DNA from: Pseudomonas sp. SID14000
GTDB lineage: Bacteria; Pseudomonadota; Gammaproteobacteria; Pseudomonadales; Pseudomonadaceae
Reading direction: 5' to 3'
DNA length: 64,000 bases
Assembly: GCF_002165135.1 (NCBI RefSeq)
Contig: NZ_NFZQ01000005.1
Coordinates: 281,650-345,649, forward strand
Shown: piece after piece, positions 37,117-46,248 of the stretch
Layout of the letters: the number at the start of each line of letters is the position of its first letter
How positions within the stretch are numbered: the stretch's first letter is position 1
Made by a program: the position numbers and the translations under genes
The notes under the pieces: generated by a model
Seen by the model: only the letters and a program-made list of their open reading frames with translations
Told to the model about the DNA's origin: nothing
Database searches by the model: none

Positions 37117-38445
37117 ATGAAGAAGGCAAAACTGAGCCTCGCCTGGCAGATCGTCATCGGTCTGGTCCTGGGTGTTGCAATCGGCGCTCTACTGAATCAT
37201 TTCAGTGCAGAAAAGGCATGGTGGATCAGCAACGTCCTCCAACCCGCTGGTGACATCTTCATTCGCCTGATCAAGATGATCGTCGTCCCGATCGTGATTT
37301 CGTCGCTGATCGTGGGTATCGCCGGCGTTGGCGACGCGAAGAAACTGGGCAGCATCGGCCTGAAGACCATCATCTACTTCGAAGTGGTGACCACCATCGC
37401 CATCGTCGTCGGCCTGATGCTGGCCAACCTGTTCCACCCGGGTGCAGGCATCGACATGAGTACCCTGGGTACAGTGGACATCTCCAAGTACCAGGCCACC
37501 GCAGCCGAAGTGCAGCATGAGCACGCGTTCATCGAAACCCTGCTGAACCTGATCCCGTCGAACATCTTCGCAGCGCTGATGCGTGGTGAAATGCTGCCGA
37601 TCATCTTCTTCTCGGTGATGTTCGGCCTGGGCCTGTCGAGCCTGCAGGCAGAGCTGCGCGACCCGCTGGTGCGTACCTTCCAGGCGGTTTCCGAGACCAT
37701 GTTCAAGGTTACCCACATGATCATGAACTACGCCCCTATCGGCGTGTTCGCCCTGATCGCCGTGACCGTCGCCAACTTCGGTTTCAGCTCGCTGCTGCCG
37801 CTGGCCAAGCTGGTACTGCTGGTGTACTTCGCCATCGCCTTCTTCGCCTTCATGGTGCTGGGCCTGGTTGCCCGCCTGTTCGGTTTCTCGGTGATCAAGA
37901 TCATGCGCATCATGAAAGATGAGCTGATCCTCGCCTACTCCACCTCCAGCTCGGAGACCGTGCTGCCGCGCGTGATCGAGAAGATGGAGAAGTACGGTGC
38001 ACCGAAGTCGATCTGCTCGTTCGTGGTACCGACCGGCTACTCGTTCAACCTCGACGGTTCGACCCTGTACCAGAGCATCGCGGCCATCTTCATTGCCCAG
38101 CTGTACGGTATCGACCTGTCGTGGAGCCAGCAGCTGCTGCTGGTGCTGACCCTGATGGTGACCTCCAAAGGCATCGCTGGCGTACCGGGTGTTTCCTTCG
38201 TGGTCCTGCTGGCCACCCTGGGCAGCGTGGGCATCCCGCTGGAAGGCCTGGCCTTCATTGCCGGTGTCGACCGCATCATGGACATGGCCCGTACTGCCTT
38301 GAACGTTGTGGGCAACGCCCTGGCAGCCCTGGTCATCGCCCGCTGGGAGGGTATGTACGACGCCGCTAAGGGCGAGAAGTACTACGCCTCGCTGATGACC
38401 GGCAAGCAGGAAGCGGCCATGGTTGGCGAAACCGCCAAGCGCTGA
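37117..38445 (+). CDS. gltP: Proton/glutamate-aspartate symporter GltP
   Basis: 442-residue DAACS-family (SLC1) transporter. About eight membrane segments plus the two re-entrant hairpins; the serine-rich hairpin STSSSETVLPRVIEKMEKYG and the NLDGSTLYQS and VVGNALAALVIARWEG motifs that bind the substrate are intact. Imports glutamate and aspartate. The ATG at 37117 (MKKAKLSLAWQ) is preceded by AAAGGGTAAAGAC; an in-frame ATG at 37090 would add nine residues. Upstream AauR-type boxes agree with acidic-amino-acid control. Confidence 0.93.
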   Translation: MKKAKLSLAWQIVIGLVLGVAIGALLNHFSAEKAWWISNVLQPAGDIFIRLIKMIVVPIVISSLIVGIAGVGDAKKLGSIGLKTIIYFEVVTTIAIVVGLMLANLFHPGAGIDMSTLGTVDISKYQATAAEVQHEHAFIETLLNLIPSNIFAALMRGEMLPIIFFSVMFGLGLSSLQAELRDPLVRTFQAVSETMFKVTHMIMNYAPIGVFALIAVTVANFGFSSLLPLAKLVLLVYFAIAFFAFMVLGLVARLFGFSVIKIMRIMKDELILAYSTSSSETVLPRVIEKMEKYGAPKSICSFVVPTGYSFNLDGSTLYQSIAAIFIAQLYGIDLSWSQQLLLVLTLMVTSKGIAGVPGVSFVVLLATLGSVGIPLEGLAFIAGVDRIMDMARTALNVVGNALAALVIARWEGMYDAAKGEKYYASLMTGKQEAAMVGETAKR

Positions 38446-38466
38446 GCCTGACTGCTGTTTGACCAA

Positions 38467-38492
38467 GAGCCCCGACTTGTCGGGGCTTTTTG
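38467..38492 (+). terminator. Rho-independent terminator of gltP
   Basis: GAGCCCCGAC-TT-GTCGGGGCTTTTTG: GC-rich stem followed by T5. Confidence 0.92.
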
Positions 38493-38509
38493 TTGCCTGT
38501 GAGATCTTG

Positions 38510-38600
38510 GGGCCGCTTTGCGGCCCTTTCGCGACGCAAGGCCGCTCCCACAATGGCCGGCGTTCGCCGATCTCTGTGGGAGCGGCCTTGTGTCGCGATA
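38510..38600. repeat. REP pair after gltP
   Basis: Inverted copies of the CGACGCAAGGCCGCTCCCAC subtype, the left one preceded by a GGCCGC-TTT-GCGGCC hairpin. Confidence 0.85.
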
Positions 38601-38683
38601 CGAGGGCGCAGCCCTCGCCTGCGGTCTCCAGCCTTGAGCCCCGATACGCTATCATTCGGGCATTTTTCAGGGGGAACACACGG

Positions 38684-39913
38684 ATGCTCAACGGCCTTTG
38701 GCTTGGCTTTTTCCTGGTGGCGGCAGTGTCCGCCATGGCCCAGTGGCTGGTAGGCGGCAACGCCGGCATCTTCGCGTCGATGGTCGAGAGCATCTTCGCC
38801 ATGGCCAAGCTGTCGGTCGAGGTGATGGTACTGCTGTTCGGCACGCTGACCCTGTGGCTGGGCTTTCTCAAGATCGCCGAGAAGGCCGGGATCGTCGAGT
38901 GGCTGGCCAAGGTGCTGGGCCCGCTGTTCGCCCGGCTGATGCCGGAAGTGCCACCCGGCCACCCGGCCCTGGGCCTGATCACCATGAACTTCGCCGCCAA
39001 CGGCCTGGGCCTGGATAACGCCGCCACGCCGATCGGCCTGAAGGCCATGCGCGCGCTGCAGGAGCTGAACCCCAGCAGCACCACGGCGAGCAATGCGCAG
39101 ATCCTGTTCCTGGTACTCAACGCCTCGTCGCTGACCCTGCTGCCGGTGACCATCTTCATGTACCGGGCCCAGCAAGGTGCGGCGGACCCGACCATGGTAT
39201 TCCTGCCCATCCTGCTGGCCACCAGCGTCTCGACCCTGGTCGGCCTGCTCTCGGTGGCGGTGATGCAGCGCTTGCGCCTGTGGGACCCTGTGGTGCTCGC
39301 CTACCTGATTCCCGGTGCCGTGCTGCTGGGCAGCTTCATGGCATTTCTGGGCACCCTGTCGGCGGCCGCGCTGGCCAGCCTGTCGTCGATCCTGGGCAAC
39401 CTCACGTTATTTGGCGTGATCATCCTGTTCCTGGTGGTCGGTGCCTTGAAACGGGTGAAGGTGTATGAAGCCTTTGTCGAAGGCGCCAAGGAAGGCTTCG
39501 ACGTAGCCAAGGGCTTGTTGCCTTACCTGGTGGCTATGCTGGTGGCGGTGGGTGTGCTGCGGGCTTCAGGCGCCTTGGAGCTGGCCCTGGACGGTGTCCG
39601 CCATGCGGTGACCTGGCTGGGCCTGGACACCCGCTTCGTGGAGGGCCTGCCCACGGCGCTGGTCAAGCCGTTCTCCGGCAGCGCGGCGCGGGCGATGCTG
39701 ATCGAGACCATGCAGACCCACGGCGTGGACAGCTTCCCTGCGCTGGTCGCAGCGACGATTCAGGGGAGTACCGAAACCACCTTCTACGTGCTGGCGGTAT
39801 ACTTTGGTGCTGTGGGTATCCAGCGCGTGCGTCACGCGGTCGGCTGCGCATTGCTGGCCGAACTGTCCGGGGTGATCGCGGCGATCTTCGTCTGCTACTG
39901 GTTCTTCGCCTGA
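38684..39913 (+). CDS. SpmA/SpmB-like fused nucleoside-recognition-domain membrane protein
   Basis: 409 residues, strongly hydrophobic, about ten membrane segments. The N-terminal half resembles SpmA (GLITMNFAANGLGLDNAATPIG) and the C-terminal half SpmB (LPTALVKPFSGSAARAMLIE, GSTETTFYVLAVYFGAVGI), the Bacillus spore-maturation pair, here in one chain. Both halves have the Gate/nucleoside-recognition signature. The substrate is unknown; transport of a small molecule is inference. ATG at 38684 follows AGGGGGAACACACGG. Monocistronic between REP pairs. Confidence 0.85.
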   Translation: MLNGLWLGFFLVAAVSAMAQWLVGGNAGIFASMVESIFAMAKLSVEVMVLLFGTLTLWLGFLKIAEKAGIVEWLAKVLGPLFARLMPEVPPGHPALGLITMNFAANGLGLDNAATPIGLKAMRALQELNPSSTTASNAQILFLVLNASSLTLLPVTIFMYRAQQGAADPTMVFLPILLATSVSTLVGLLSVAVMQRLRLWDPVVLAYLIPGAVLLGSFMAFLGTLSAAALASLSSILGNLTLFGVIILFLVVGALKRVKVYEAFVEGAKEGFDVAKGLLPYLVAMLVAVGVLRASGALELALDGVRHAVTWLGLDTRFVEGLPTALVKPFSGSAARAMLIETMQTHGVDSFPALVAATIQGSTETTFYVLAVYFGAVGIQRVRHAVGCALLAELSGVIAAIFVCYWFFA

Positions 39914-39921
39914 CGCGGACC

Positions 39922-40041
39922 GTTGTGGGAGCGGCCTTGCGTCGCGAAAGGGCCGCACAGCGGCCCCAGGATTTCGGCGCTCATGCAAGAATTGCCGGGG
40001 CCGCTTCGCGGCCCTTTCGCGACACAAGGCCGCTCCCACAA
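39922..40041. repeat. REP pair between convergent genes
   Basis: Inverted REPs (GTGGGAGCGGCCTTGCGTCG and complement) about 45 bases apart, right copy preceded by GGCCGC-TTC-GCGGCC. Confidence 0.85.
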
Positions 40042-40056
40042 AAAGCAGGGAGGGCT

Positions 40057-40674
40057 TCAGCGAGCGGGAACGCTGTCTGCTTGCGCAATGGTCCAACTCA
40101 CCACCTGCCCGGCCAGCTGATCGCAGGCCTTTCCGAAGCCGGCAACCACCGCTGACACCTGCTTGTCGGCCAGCGGCTGGCGGATTTCGAAGCGTTTGCT
40201 GGCCAGGATGCGCTGGTTGCGGCCTTGGACCAGGCGTGCGTCATAGCGGATCACCACCTCCACTGCCCCGCCCGCGCGGTATTCGGCCTGGAACGCCTGC
40301 AGCTCGCCAGCCAGCTCGTAGTCGGCCTGCAGGTTGCTGTCGTCGGCGCTCAGGCGCTGTACCTGGCCGTCACGCTGGAAACCGTCGAGCAGGCGGTTGC
40401 GCAGCAGCACCGGCACTGCATCGCTCCAGCGCGCGCCCTTGTAGCTGCTGACCACATCGCCCTGGGGAATCACGGCAATCCGTGGCCCGGCCAGCACTTC
40501 GCTGGCCAGCGGTTTGTTCAGCCGCAATGACCAGTCCAGTGCCGACGCCGCGCGGCTGGGCTGGTTTACCGGCAGGCGGTACAGGTCGACGGGCTCGCTC
40601 TGCGGCAGGATCGAGCAGGCACTGGCCAGGCTCAGCGCGGCCGCCAGGGCCAGCAGGCGCAGCGACGGTTTCAT
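40057..40674 (-). CDS. ABC-type lipid transport auxiliary lipoprotein (PqiC-like)
   Basis: 205 residues with lipobox LSLASACS (Cys 20). The body (VDLYRLPV near the start, PRIAVIPQGD, then YDARLVQGRNQRILASKRFE) matches the ABC-type transport auxiliary lipoprotein family seen beside MCE systems. Likely outer-membrane partner of the upstream MCE protein. Its start overlaps the MCE stop by 4 bases. Last gene of the four-gene operon. Confidence 0.88.
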   Translation of the reverse strand: MKPSLRLLALAAALSLASACSILPQSEPVDLYRLPVNQPSRAASALDWSLRLNKPLASEVLAGPRIAVIPQGDVVSSYKGARWSDAVPVLLRNRLLDGFQRDGQVQRLSADDSNLQADYELAGELQAFQAEYRAGGAVEVVIRYDARLVQGRNQRILASKRFEIRQPLADKQVSAVVAGFGKACDQLAGQVVSWTIAQADSVPAR

Positions 40675-41609
40675 GGTTGGAACTCCTTGTTGTTGTCGCG
40701 GCCGAGCAGGTAGCCGCTAGGGTCGGCCTCCAGTTGCCGGGAAATGCCTTTGAGTGCGTTGAGGGTTTCGCGCAGCTCGCGAATCGCCGGGGTCAGCTGG
40801 TTCAGGCCCTGGGCACCGTCGCCGATGGCTTCGTGGTTGTCTTCGAGCAGGCGGTTGATGGTGGCGGTGCTCTCGGCCAGCGACTGCATGGCCTGCTCGG
40901 CGCTGCCGATCGCCTGCTTGCCTTCGCTGCCCAGCAGGCCGTTGGCATTGCGCATCAGCGCCTGGGTTTCGGCCAGGGTGGCGCTGGCCTGCTTGCCCAC
41001 TTGCACCAGTTGCTCGATGGCCTGGGCGATGCTGCCGTGCTGGCCGGCGAAGGCGCCGGTGGTCTTGTCGAGGTTGGCCAGGGTGTTGCTGAGGTGGCCG
41101 ATGTTGTCCTCGGAAAACATCTGGTTGGCGTTGTGCAGCAGCAGGTTGATGTTGGTCACCAGGTCGCTGCTGTCATTGAGCAGGCGCGAGATTGGTGAGG
41201 GCGAGGCAATGATCACCGGCAATTTGCCGTCCTTGCCTTTCAGCTCGGGGCTTTGCGGGGTGCCACCGCTGAGCTGTATGAACGAGTTGCCGGTCACGCC
41301 GGCCAGGGTCAGCTTGGCCTGGGTGTCTTCCTTCACGGGGGTGTCGGCGCTCAGGCGCACCCGTGCCAGTACCCGGCGTGGGTCCTTCGGGTCCAGGCGC
41401 AGGGTGGACACGTCGCCCACCTTGATGCCGTTGTACTGCACCGGGCTGCCGCGTGACAGGCCGGAGACGGCCTCGTTGAACACCACTTCGTAGTCCTTGA
41501 AGGCATCGTCGACACTGGACTTGGTCAGCCACAGGCCGAAAAGCATGGCTCCGGCCACCACCAGGACGGTGACCAGGCCGATAAGGACGTGATGGGCTCG
41601 GGTTTCCAT
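40671..41609 (-). CDS. MCE/MlaD family lipid-binding protein
   Basis: 312 residues: one N-terminal membrane helix (VLIGLVTVLVVAGAMLFGLWL), the MCE domain with SRGSPVQYNGIKVGDVSTLRL and VTGNSFIQLSGG, then a long helical C-terminal part (150-300) that would form the channel of a hexamer. Carries phospholipids or other lipids across the periplasm. Sits in an operon with an ATPase and permease, separate from the canonical mla locus. Confidence 0.92.
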   Translation of the reverse strand: METRAHHVLIGLVTVLVVAGAMLFGLWLTKSSVDDAFKDYEVVFNEAVSGLSRGSPVQYNGIKVGDVSTLRLDPKDPRRVLARVRLSADTPVKEDTQAKLTLAGVTGNSFIQLSGGTPQSPELKGKDGKLPVIIASPSPISRLLNDSSDLVTNINLLLHNANQMFSEDNIGHLSNTLANLDKTTGAFAGQHGSIAQAIEQLVQVGKQASATLAETQALMRNANGLLGSEGKQAIGSAEQAMQSLAESTATINRLLEDNHEAIGDGAQGLNQLTPAIRELRETLNALKGISRQLEADPSGYLLGRDNNKEFQP

Positions 41610-41612
41610 TGC

Positions 41613-42404
41613 TCAGCGCTCCTGCCCGGCACGGGTGGCGGCCTGCTCGGCTGCGCGCCCGCGTGGGCCATGAAAGTATTCTTGAATCCAGGCGTCGTCG
41701 GTCTGCTCGACTTCGGCCAGCGGGCCGGCCACCAGGACCTTCTTCTGCGACAGCACAGCGATGCGGTCGGTGATGGTGTACAGGGTGTCGAGGTCGTGGG
41801 TGATGAGGAACACCGACAGGCCCAGGGCGTCACGCAGGGTAAGGATCAACTGGTCGAAGGCGGCGGCACCGATCGGGTCCAGGCCGGCGGTGGGTTCGTC
41901 GAGGAACAGGATGTCAGGGTCGAGTGCCAGTGCCCGGGCCAGCGCGGCGCGCTTGATCATGCCCCCGGACAGCGAGGCCGGGTATTTGTCGGCGGCCGAG
42001 ATTGGCAGCCCGGCCAGGGCCAGTTTCACCCCGGCCAGGTGCTCGGCATCGGCGCGGGACAGCCCGGCGTGCTCGATCAGCGGCAATGCCACGTTTTCGG
42101 TGACAGTCAGCGAAGAGAACAGCGCGCCCTTCTGAAACAGCACGCCGAAGCGCCGCTCGACCAGTGAGCGCTGCTCTTCGCGCAGGCCGGACAGGTCCTG
42201 GCCGAACACCTTGATCTGCCCGTCGTTGGGCCGCCGCAGGCCGATGATGCTGCGCAGCAGCACCGACTTGCCGCTGCCCGAGCCACCGACCACGGCGAGG
42301 ATCTCGCCGCGGTACAGGTCAAGGTCGAGGTTTTCGTGCACGCTCTGGCGGCCGAAGCGGTTGCAGATGCCGCGGGCCTCGATCACACGTTCCTGGCCAC
42401 TCAC
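41613..42404 (-). CDS. MlaF-like ABC ATPase
   Basis: 263 residues starting with GTG. Walker A GGSGSGKS, signature SLSGGMIKR, Walker B ILFLDEPTAGLDP. Closest to the MlaF/Ttg2A ATPases of MCE transporters. The start overlaps the permease stop (GTGA) so translation is coupled. It powers the MCE system with the STAS-permease and MlaD-like protein. Confidence 0.92.
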   Translation of the reverse strand: MSGQERVIEARGICNRFGRQSVHENLDLDLYRGEILAVVGGSGSGKSVLLRSIIGLRRPNDGQIKVFGQDLSGLREEQRSLVERRFGVLFQKGALFSSLTVTENVALPLIEHAGLSRADAEHLAGVKLALAGLPISAADKYPASLSGGMIKRAALARALALDPDILFLDEPTAGLDPIGAAAFDQLILTLRDALGLSVFLITHDLDTLYTITDRIAVLSQKKVLVAGPLAEVEQTDDAWIQEYFHGPRGRAAEQAATRAGQER

Positions 42405-43534
42405 CAGCCCATCTCCATGAAGAACAGGGCGGCCACCGCGTCCAGCACGATGACCACGAATATCGATTGCACCACTGCCGAGGTGGTGTGTGCGCCCACC
42501 GATTCGGCGCTGCCGCTGACCTTGAAGCCTTCCAGGCAGCCGATGGCGGCGATCAGGAAGGCGAAGAACGGTGCCTTGGCCAGGCCGACCAGGAAGTGCT
42601 GCACGCCGATGTCGCTTTGCAGCAGCGACAGGAACATGGCTGGCGAGATGTCCAGCGTCAACGCACACACCACCGCGCCACCGACGATGCCGCAGATCAT
42701 CGCGATGAAGGTCAGCAAGGGCAGCGAAATCAACAGCGCCAGTACTCGCGGCACCACCAGCAGCTCCATGGGGTTCAGGCCCAGGGTGCGGATGGCGTCG
42801 ATTTCTTCGTTGGCCTTCATCGAGCCGATCTGCGCGGTGAACGCACTGGCGGTGCGGCCGGCCATGAGGATGGCGGTCAGCAGCACGGCGAACTCGCGCA
42901 GGAACGAGAATGCCACCAGGTCGACGGTGAAGATGGTCGCGCCGAAATCGGCCAGCACCGTGGCGCCGAGGAAGGCCACCACTGCGCCCACCAGGAAGGT
43001 CAGCAGGGCGACGATGGGGGCAGCGTCCAGGCCGGTCTGTTCGATGTGCGCCACGACTGGTGTAAAGCGCCAACGATGCGGTTGCAGGGCGCGGCGTAGC
43101 AGCGTCTCGAGGATCAAGCCAACGAAGCCGAGCACCTGCATGCTGTCTTGCCACAAGGTGCCGACGGCGCAGCCGATGCGCTCCAGCAGCAACAGCAGCA
43201 CGTTACGCTCGGGTTCCTTGACCGGGATGCAGTAGTCCTGCACCGAACAGTAGACGTTCTTGAGCAGGGCACGGCTGGCCTCGGGCAGGTCGTGGGTGCA
43301 GCGCGACAGGCGCTCGGAGCCGAGCAGTTCGGCCAGCAGCGAGGCACCGGCAGTGTCCAGGCGGCCCAGTTGACTGAGGTCGGCGACGGTATCGGCAGCG
43401 TACTGCTCGCGCAGGCGCTCGCTTTCACGCTTGAGGCTGGCATAGTGCGCCAGGGTCCAGTCACCGGTAATGCGCAGGCAGGCCGGTTGGCTACTGGTGT
43501 CCAGGGTGGCGCTGGGGGTGGTCATCGGCTCCAT
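42401..43534 (-). CDS. STAS-MlaE fusion permease
   Basis: 377 residues. The first about 100 residues form a STAS-like domain (CLRITGDWTL, VADLSQLGRLDTAGASLL), followed by the MlaE permease: TPVVAHIEQTGLDAAPIVALL, GRTASAFTAQIGSMKANEEIDA (family motif) and LTLDISPAMFL. In the canonical system the STAS protein MlaB is separate; here it is fused. The GAFT of start choice: ATG at 43534 or at 43525; neither has a clear Shine-Dalgarno. First gene of the operon. Confidence 0.88.
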   Translation of the reverse strand: MEPMTTPSATLDTSSQPACLRITGDWTLAHYASLKRESERLREQYAADTVADLSQLGRLDTAGASLLAELLGSERLSRCTHDLPEASRALLKNVYCSVQDYCIPVKEPERNVLLLLLERIGCAVGTLWQDSMQVLGFVGLILETLLRRALQPHRWRFTPVVAHIEQTGLDAAPIVALLTFLVGAVVAFLGATVLADFGATIFTVDLVAFSFLREFAVLLTAILMAGRTASAFTAQIGSMKANEEIDAIRTLGLNPMELLVVPRVLALLISLPLLTFIAMICGIVGGAVVCALTLDISPAMFLSLLQSDIGVQHFLVGLAKAPFFAFLIAAIGCLEGFKVSGSAESVGAHTTSAVVQSIFVVIVLDAVAALFFMEMGW

Positions 43535-43647
43535 GCTACTGACTCGGCACTAAGGCTTAGGGGCTGATCATAGCGCAGCGGGCATGGGCTGTTTGGTGAT
43601 TATGTGCTGTCTGTGGGCACCGGGGGCTGCGAAGCAGCCCCTTTCAA

Positions 43648-44670
43648 TCATTGCGCCGGTGCGTCATCGACCACCTTGAAGCGCAGCACGCCGATGACCT
43701 GCCCATCCTCGGTCAGTACCCTCACCTGCCACTTGCCCACCGGGTTCGGCGGAAAGTTCTGCTTGTGGGTCCAGGCCCGGTAGCCTTCCTTGCGCCCGCC
43801 GTGGATGTCCAGGGCAATACGGTCGACCTCCTGGCCGTCCTTTTGCCACACGTGGTAGATCCGCTCGTTCAGGCCGCGTGGCGCGTTGATGGCGGTGTAG
43901 GCGTACAGGCCGCTGCTACGGATGCGGCTGGCGGCAATTTCATGCAGCGAATCGCCCGGCTGGCGGTTCAGCACTTCGGTGCTGACCGCCACTTCGGTCA
44001 TCCACAAGGTCGCTGGTGGCACCCAGGAGCGCAGCAGCCAGCCCCCGCCGCCGACCGACAGTGTGACCAGTACCAGGGCCACGGCGCGGCGCCAGTTGTT
44101 GATCGGGAAGCTGCTGGCCAGGCTGGGGAACGACAGGGCCATGGCTGCGATCAGGGCCAGCTTGAAGCTTTGCGCGGTGGTCAGGTGCAGGATGATCGGC
44201 AGTGCGGTCAGCAGGGCGGCGAACAGGGTCAGGGTATGCAGAGCCAGGAACAGCCAGCGCCGCGGTGCCAGCCATTTGTAGTACAGCGGATCGATGATCG
44301 AAATCAGTCCGGCGGCGCCGAGCAGGCCGGTGAATACCAGCTGGCCGCTGTTCCAGGTGGTGGTGATGAAGAAGAACGGCAGCACGAAGAACAGTGATTC
44401 CTGATGGATCATCTGCGTCGCGTAGCGCAGCAGCGGCTGCGGGATTTCGCGGTTGAAGATGCGCGCGAACAGACCGGTGAGGGTGTTTTCCAGCATCAGC
44501 CAGAGCCAGCTGACCAGCATGAGCACGGCTATCCAGCTGGCCAGGCCAGCCTGGCGGTCGACCAGGATGAAGCTACCGATGCCGGAGAGGAAACCGCAGA
44601 GCGCGATGATGCCGGGGTAGCGTTTGAGCAGTTCGATGATGCGCTGGACGATGTGGGGTATTTGGGGCAT
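43648..44670 (-). CDS. DUF5924/DUF2914 membrane protein
   Basis: 340 residues. Six or so membrane segments in the N-terminal two thirds (about 20-225), then a roughly 100-residue periplasmic domain with MTEVAVSTEVLN, GLYAYTAINAPRGLNERIYHVW and GKWQVRVLTEDGQVIGVLRF, the DUF2914 pattern. Function unknown. It is upstream-neighbour of the lipid transporter but on its own transcript: a hairpin GGGGCTGC-GAA-GCAGCCCC (about 43622-43641) follows. Confidence 0.8.
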   Translation of the reverse strand: MPQIPHIVQRIIELLKRYPGIIALCGFLSGIGSFILVDRQAGLASWIAVLMLVSWLWLMLENTLTGLFARIFNREIPQPLLRYATQMIHQESLFFVLPFFFITTTWNSGQLVFTGLLGAAGLISIIDPLYYKWLAPRRWLFLALHTLTLFAALLTALPIILHLTTAQSFKLALIAAMALSFPSLASSFPINNWRRAVALVLVTLSVGGGGWLLRSWVPPATLWMTEVAVSTEVLNRQPGDSLHEIAASRIRSSGLYAYTAINAPRGLNERIYHVWQKDGQEVDRIALDIHGGRKEGYRAWTHKQNFPPNPVGKWQVRVLTEDGQVIGVLRFKVVDDAPAQ

Positions 44671-44700
44671 TGGGGACTACAACAGAAAGGATAGGGTGGC

Positions 44701-44790
44701 TGTGCCGGCCTCTTCGCGGGTAAACCCGCTCCTACAGGGAGCACGCTGCGATACCTGTGGGAGCGGGTTCACCCGCGAAAGGGCCGGTAC
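44701..44790. repeat. REP pair
   Basis: Inverted TTCGCGGGTAAACCCGCTCC and GAGCGGGTTCACCCGCGAAA, the second with one base changed. Lies between the DUF5924 gene and the M16 peptidase gene. Confidence 0.8.
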
Positions 44791-44817
44791 TGGCAAAAGG
44801 ATACCGCCGATACACCG

Positions 44818-46218
44818 CTAGCGTGTAGCACCACTCGGTTTTTCCGGACCATGCCGACGCCAGCGCAACAGCCCCGCAGCGAGGATCAGCCCCAACAGCA
44901 AGGCAACCAGCCCGTAGAGTTCATCGTAGCCAAGCAAGGGCTTCTCGATACGTACATAACCATCTTCCTTGAGCAACTGCTTCAGCGCCGCGTTGGCCTG
45001 CGCCAGACTGACCTGGCGCAGCTTGCGCACCGGGTTGGCGAAGCGCCCGTCGCTATAGTCGTTCAGCGCGCCCCAGTAGTAGTCGGCCAAGGCGCTGTTG
45101 CCCTGGGTGCTCCAGCTTTCCTTGGCGACGCTGGCGTACTTGATACGCTCGAAGGTGTCCGGGTCGAGGCCTTCCTTGCGCAGGTGGTCGAACAACTTCT
45201 GCATCACCTCGACCGCCTGGTCGATGTCCTCGCGCTCCAGGTCGGCGTTGAGGCTGAGCAGGCCGGTGTCGCCAAAGCTTTCGCGTTTTGCCGAGGGGCC
45301 GTAGGACAGCCCGTTGCGCAGGCGCAGCTGGTCGTACAGCGCCCAGTCCAGGTAGTGCGACAGCAGGTCGAGGGTGGCCTGGTGATCGTTGTCCAGCACT
45401 GGTTCGACGTACAGCCAGTGCAGCTTGACGCTGTCGCCCAGCCAGCCGCGGGTCAGGTCGCGGCGCTGTTCAGCTTTCTGGCCGATGCTTTCCAGGGTGC
45501 GGCGTTCCTCCGGCTCGGTGGCGGGCAGTTCGCCAAAGGTGCGCTCCAGGTAGGCCGGCAGCAGGCGGTCGAGACCACCGACCACGATCAGGGTCATGTT
45601 GTTGGCCGCGTACCAGCGGTCACGCAAGGTGGTTACCTGCTCCAGGGTCATGTCGTCGAGGTTGGAGCGCTCCGGGCATTTCAGGCCCAGTTCGGTGGCC
45701 AGCTGGTCACTGGCGGGGTGGCCGATGTCCTGGCGGTCGAGCCAGCGCTGCAGGTGGCCATAGTGGCCGCCATCCTCGCGCTCGATGATGCGCTTGGCGG
45801 TGGCCAGGGTCTTGGCATCGATGCGGGTGTCACGAATTACCGCCAACAGCAGGTCAAGGATTTTGCGCTGGTTGCGCGCCGGGGCTTCGATGACGAAGGT
45901 GGTGTCGGCGCTGCTGGTGTAGGCGTTCCATTCACCGCCCAGCGATTGCAGGCGCTCTTCCAGGCCGCCCTCGCCGGTTTCGTCGATGCCGCTGAACAGC
46001 AGGTGTTCGAGCAGGTGCGGCAGCTCTTTCTGCTCGCAATTGAAGTCATCCAGGCCGACGCCGACCACCAGGCGAATCGCCACATGGTCACGTTCATAGC
46101 CGTTTTTCAGGATGACCTGCAGGCCATTGGGCAACAGGTAGCCTTCAACACGCGAGCGGTCGAGAGCGAATGAGGGCAGGCTGCAGATCAGCAGGCAAAC
46201 GAACATCAGGCAACGCAT
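44818..46218 (-). CDS. Membrane-anchored M16-family zinc peptidase
   Basis: 466 residues, with a Sec signal (MRCLMFVCLLICSLPSFA), an M16 catalytic domain with the inverted zinc motif HLLEH (68-72), the downstream Glu region LATAKRIIEREDGG, and an inactive-type second domain. A C-terminal membrane helix (LYGLVALLLGLILAAGLL) anchors it, so the peptidase faces the periplasm. Shorter than pitrilysin and unusual in carrying a C-terminal anchor. Monocistronic or with the upstream Na/Pi gene, 30 bases away. Confidence 0.87.
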   Translation of the reverse strand: MRCLMFVCLLICSLPSFALDRSRVEGYLLPNGLQVILKNGYERDHVAIRLVVGVGLDDFNCEQKELPHLLEHLLFSGIDETGEGGLEERLQSLGGEWNAYTSSADTTFVIEAPARNQRKILDLLLAVIRDTRIDAKTLATAKRIIEREDGGHYGHLQRWLDRQDIGHPASDQLATELGLKCPERSNLDDMTLEQVTTLRDRWYAANNMTLIVVGGLDRLLPAYLERTFGELPATEPEERRTLESIGQKAEQRRDLTRGWLGDSVKLHWLYVEPVLDNDHQATLDLLSHYLDWALYDQLRLRNGLSYGPSAKRESFGDTGLLSLNADLEREDIDQAVEVMQKLFDHLRKEGLDPDTFERIKYASVAKESWSTQGNSALADYYWGALNDYSDGRFANPVRKLRQVSLAQANAALKQLLKEDGYVRIEKPLLGYDELYGLVALLLGLILAAGLLRWRRHGPEKPSGATR

Positions 46219-46248
46219 GGGCGAGCTTGGGTCCTCAGGTAGGCGAAA

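Noticed and set aside
37189..39222. 677-codon open frame antisense to gltP and the SpmA/B-like gene
   Set aside because: It crosses a REP pair and a terminator and has the low-complexity His/Gln pattern of antisense GC frames.
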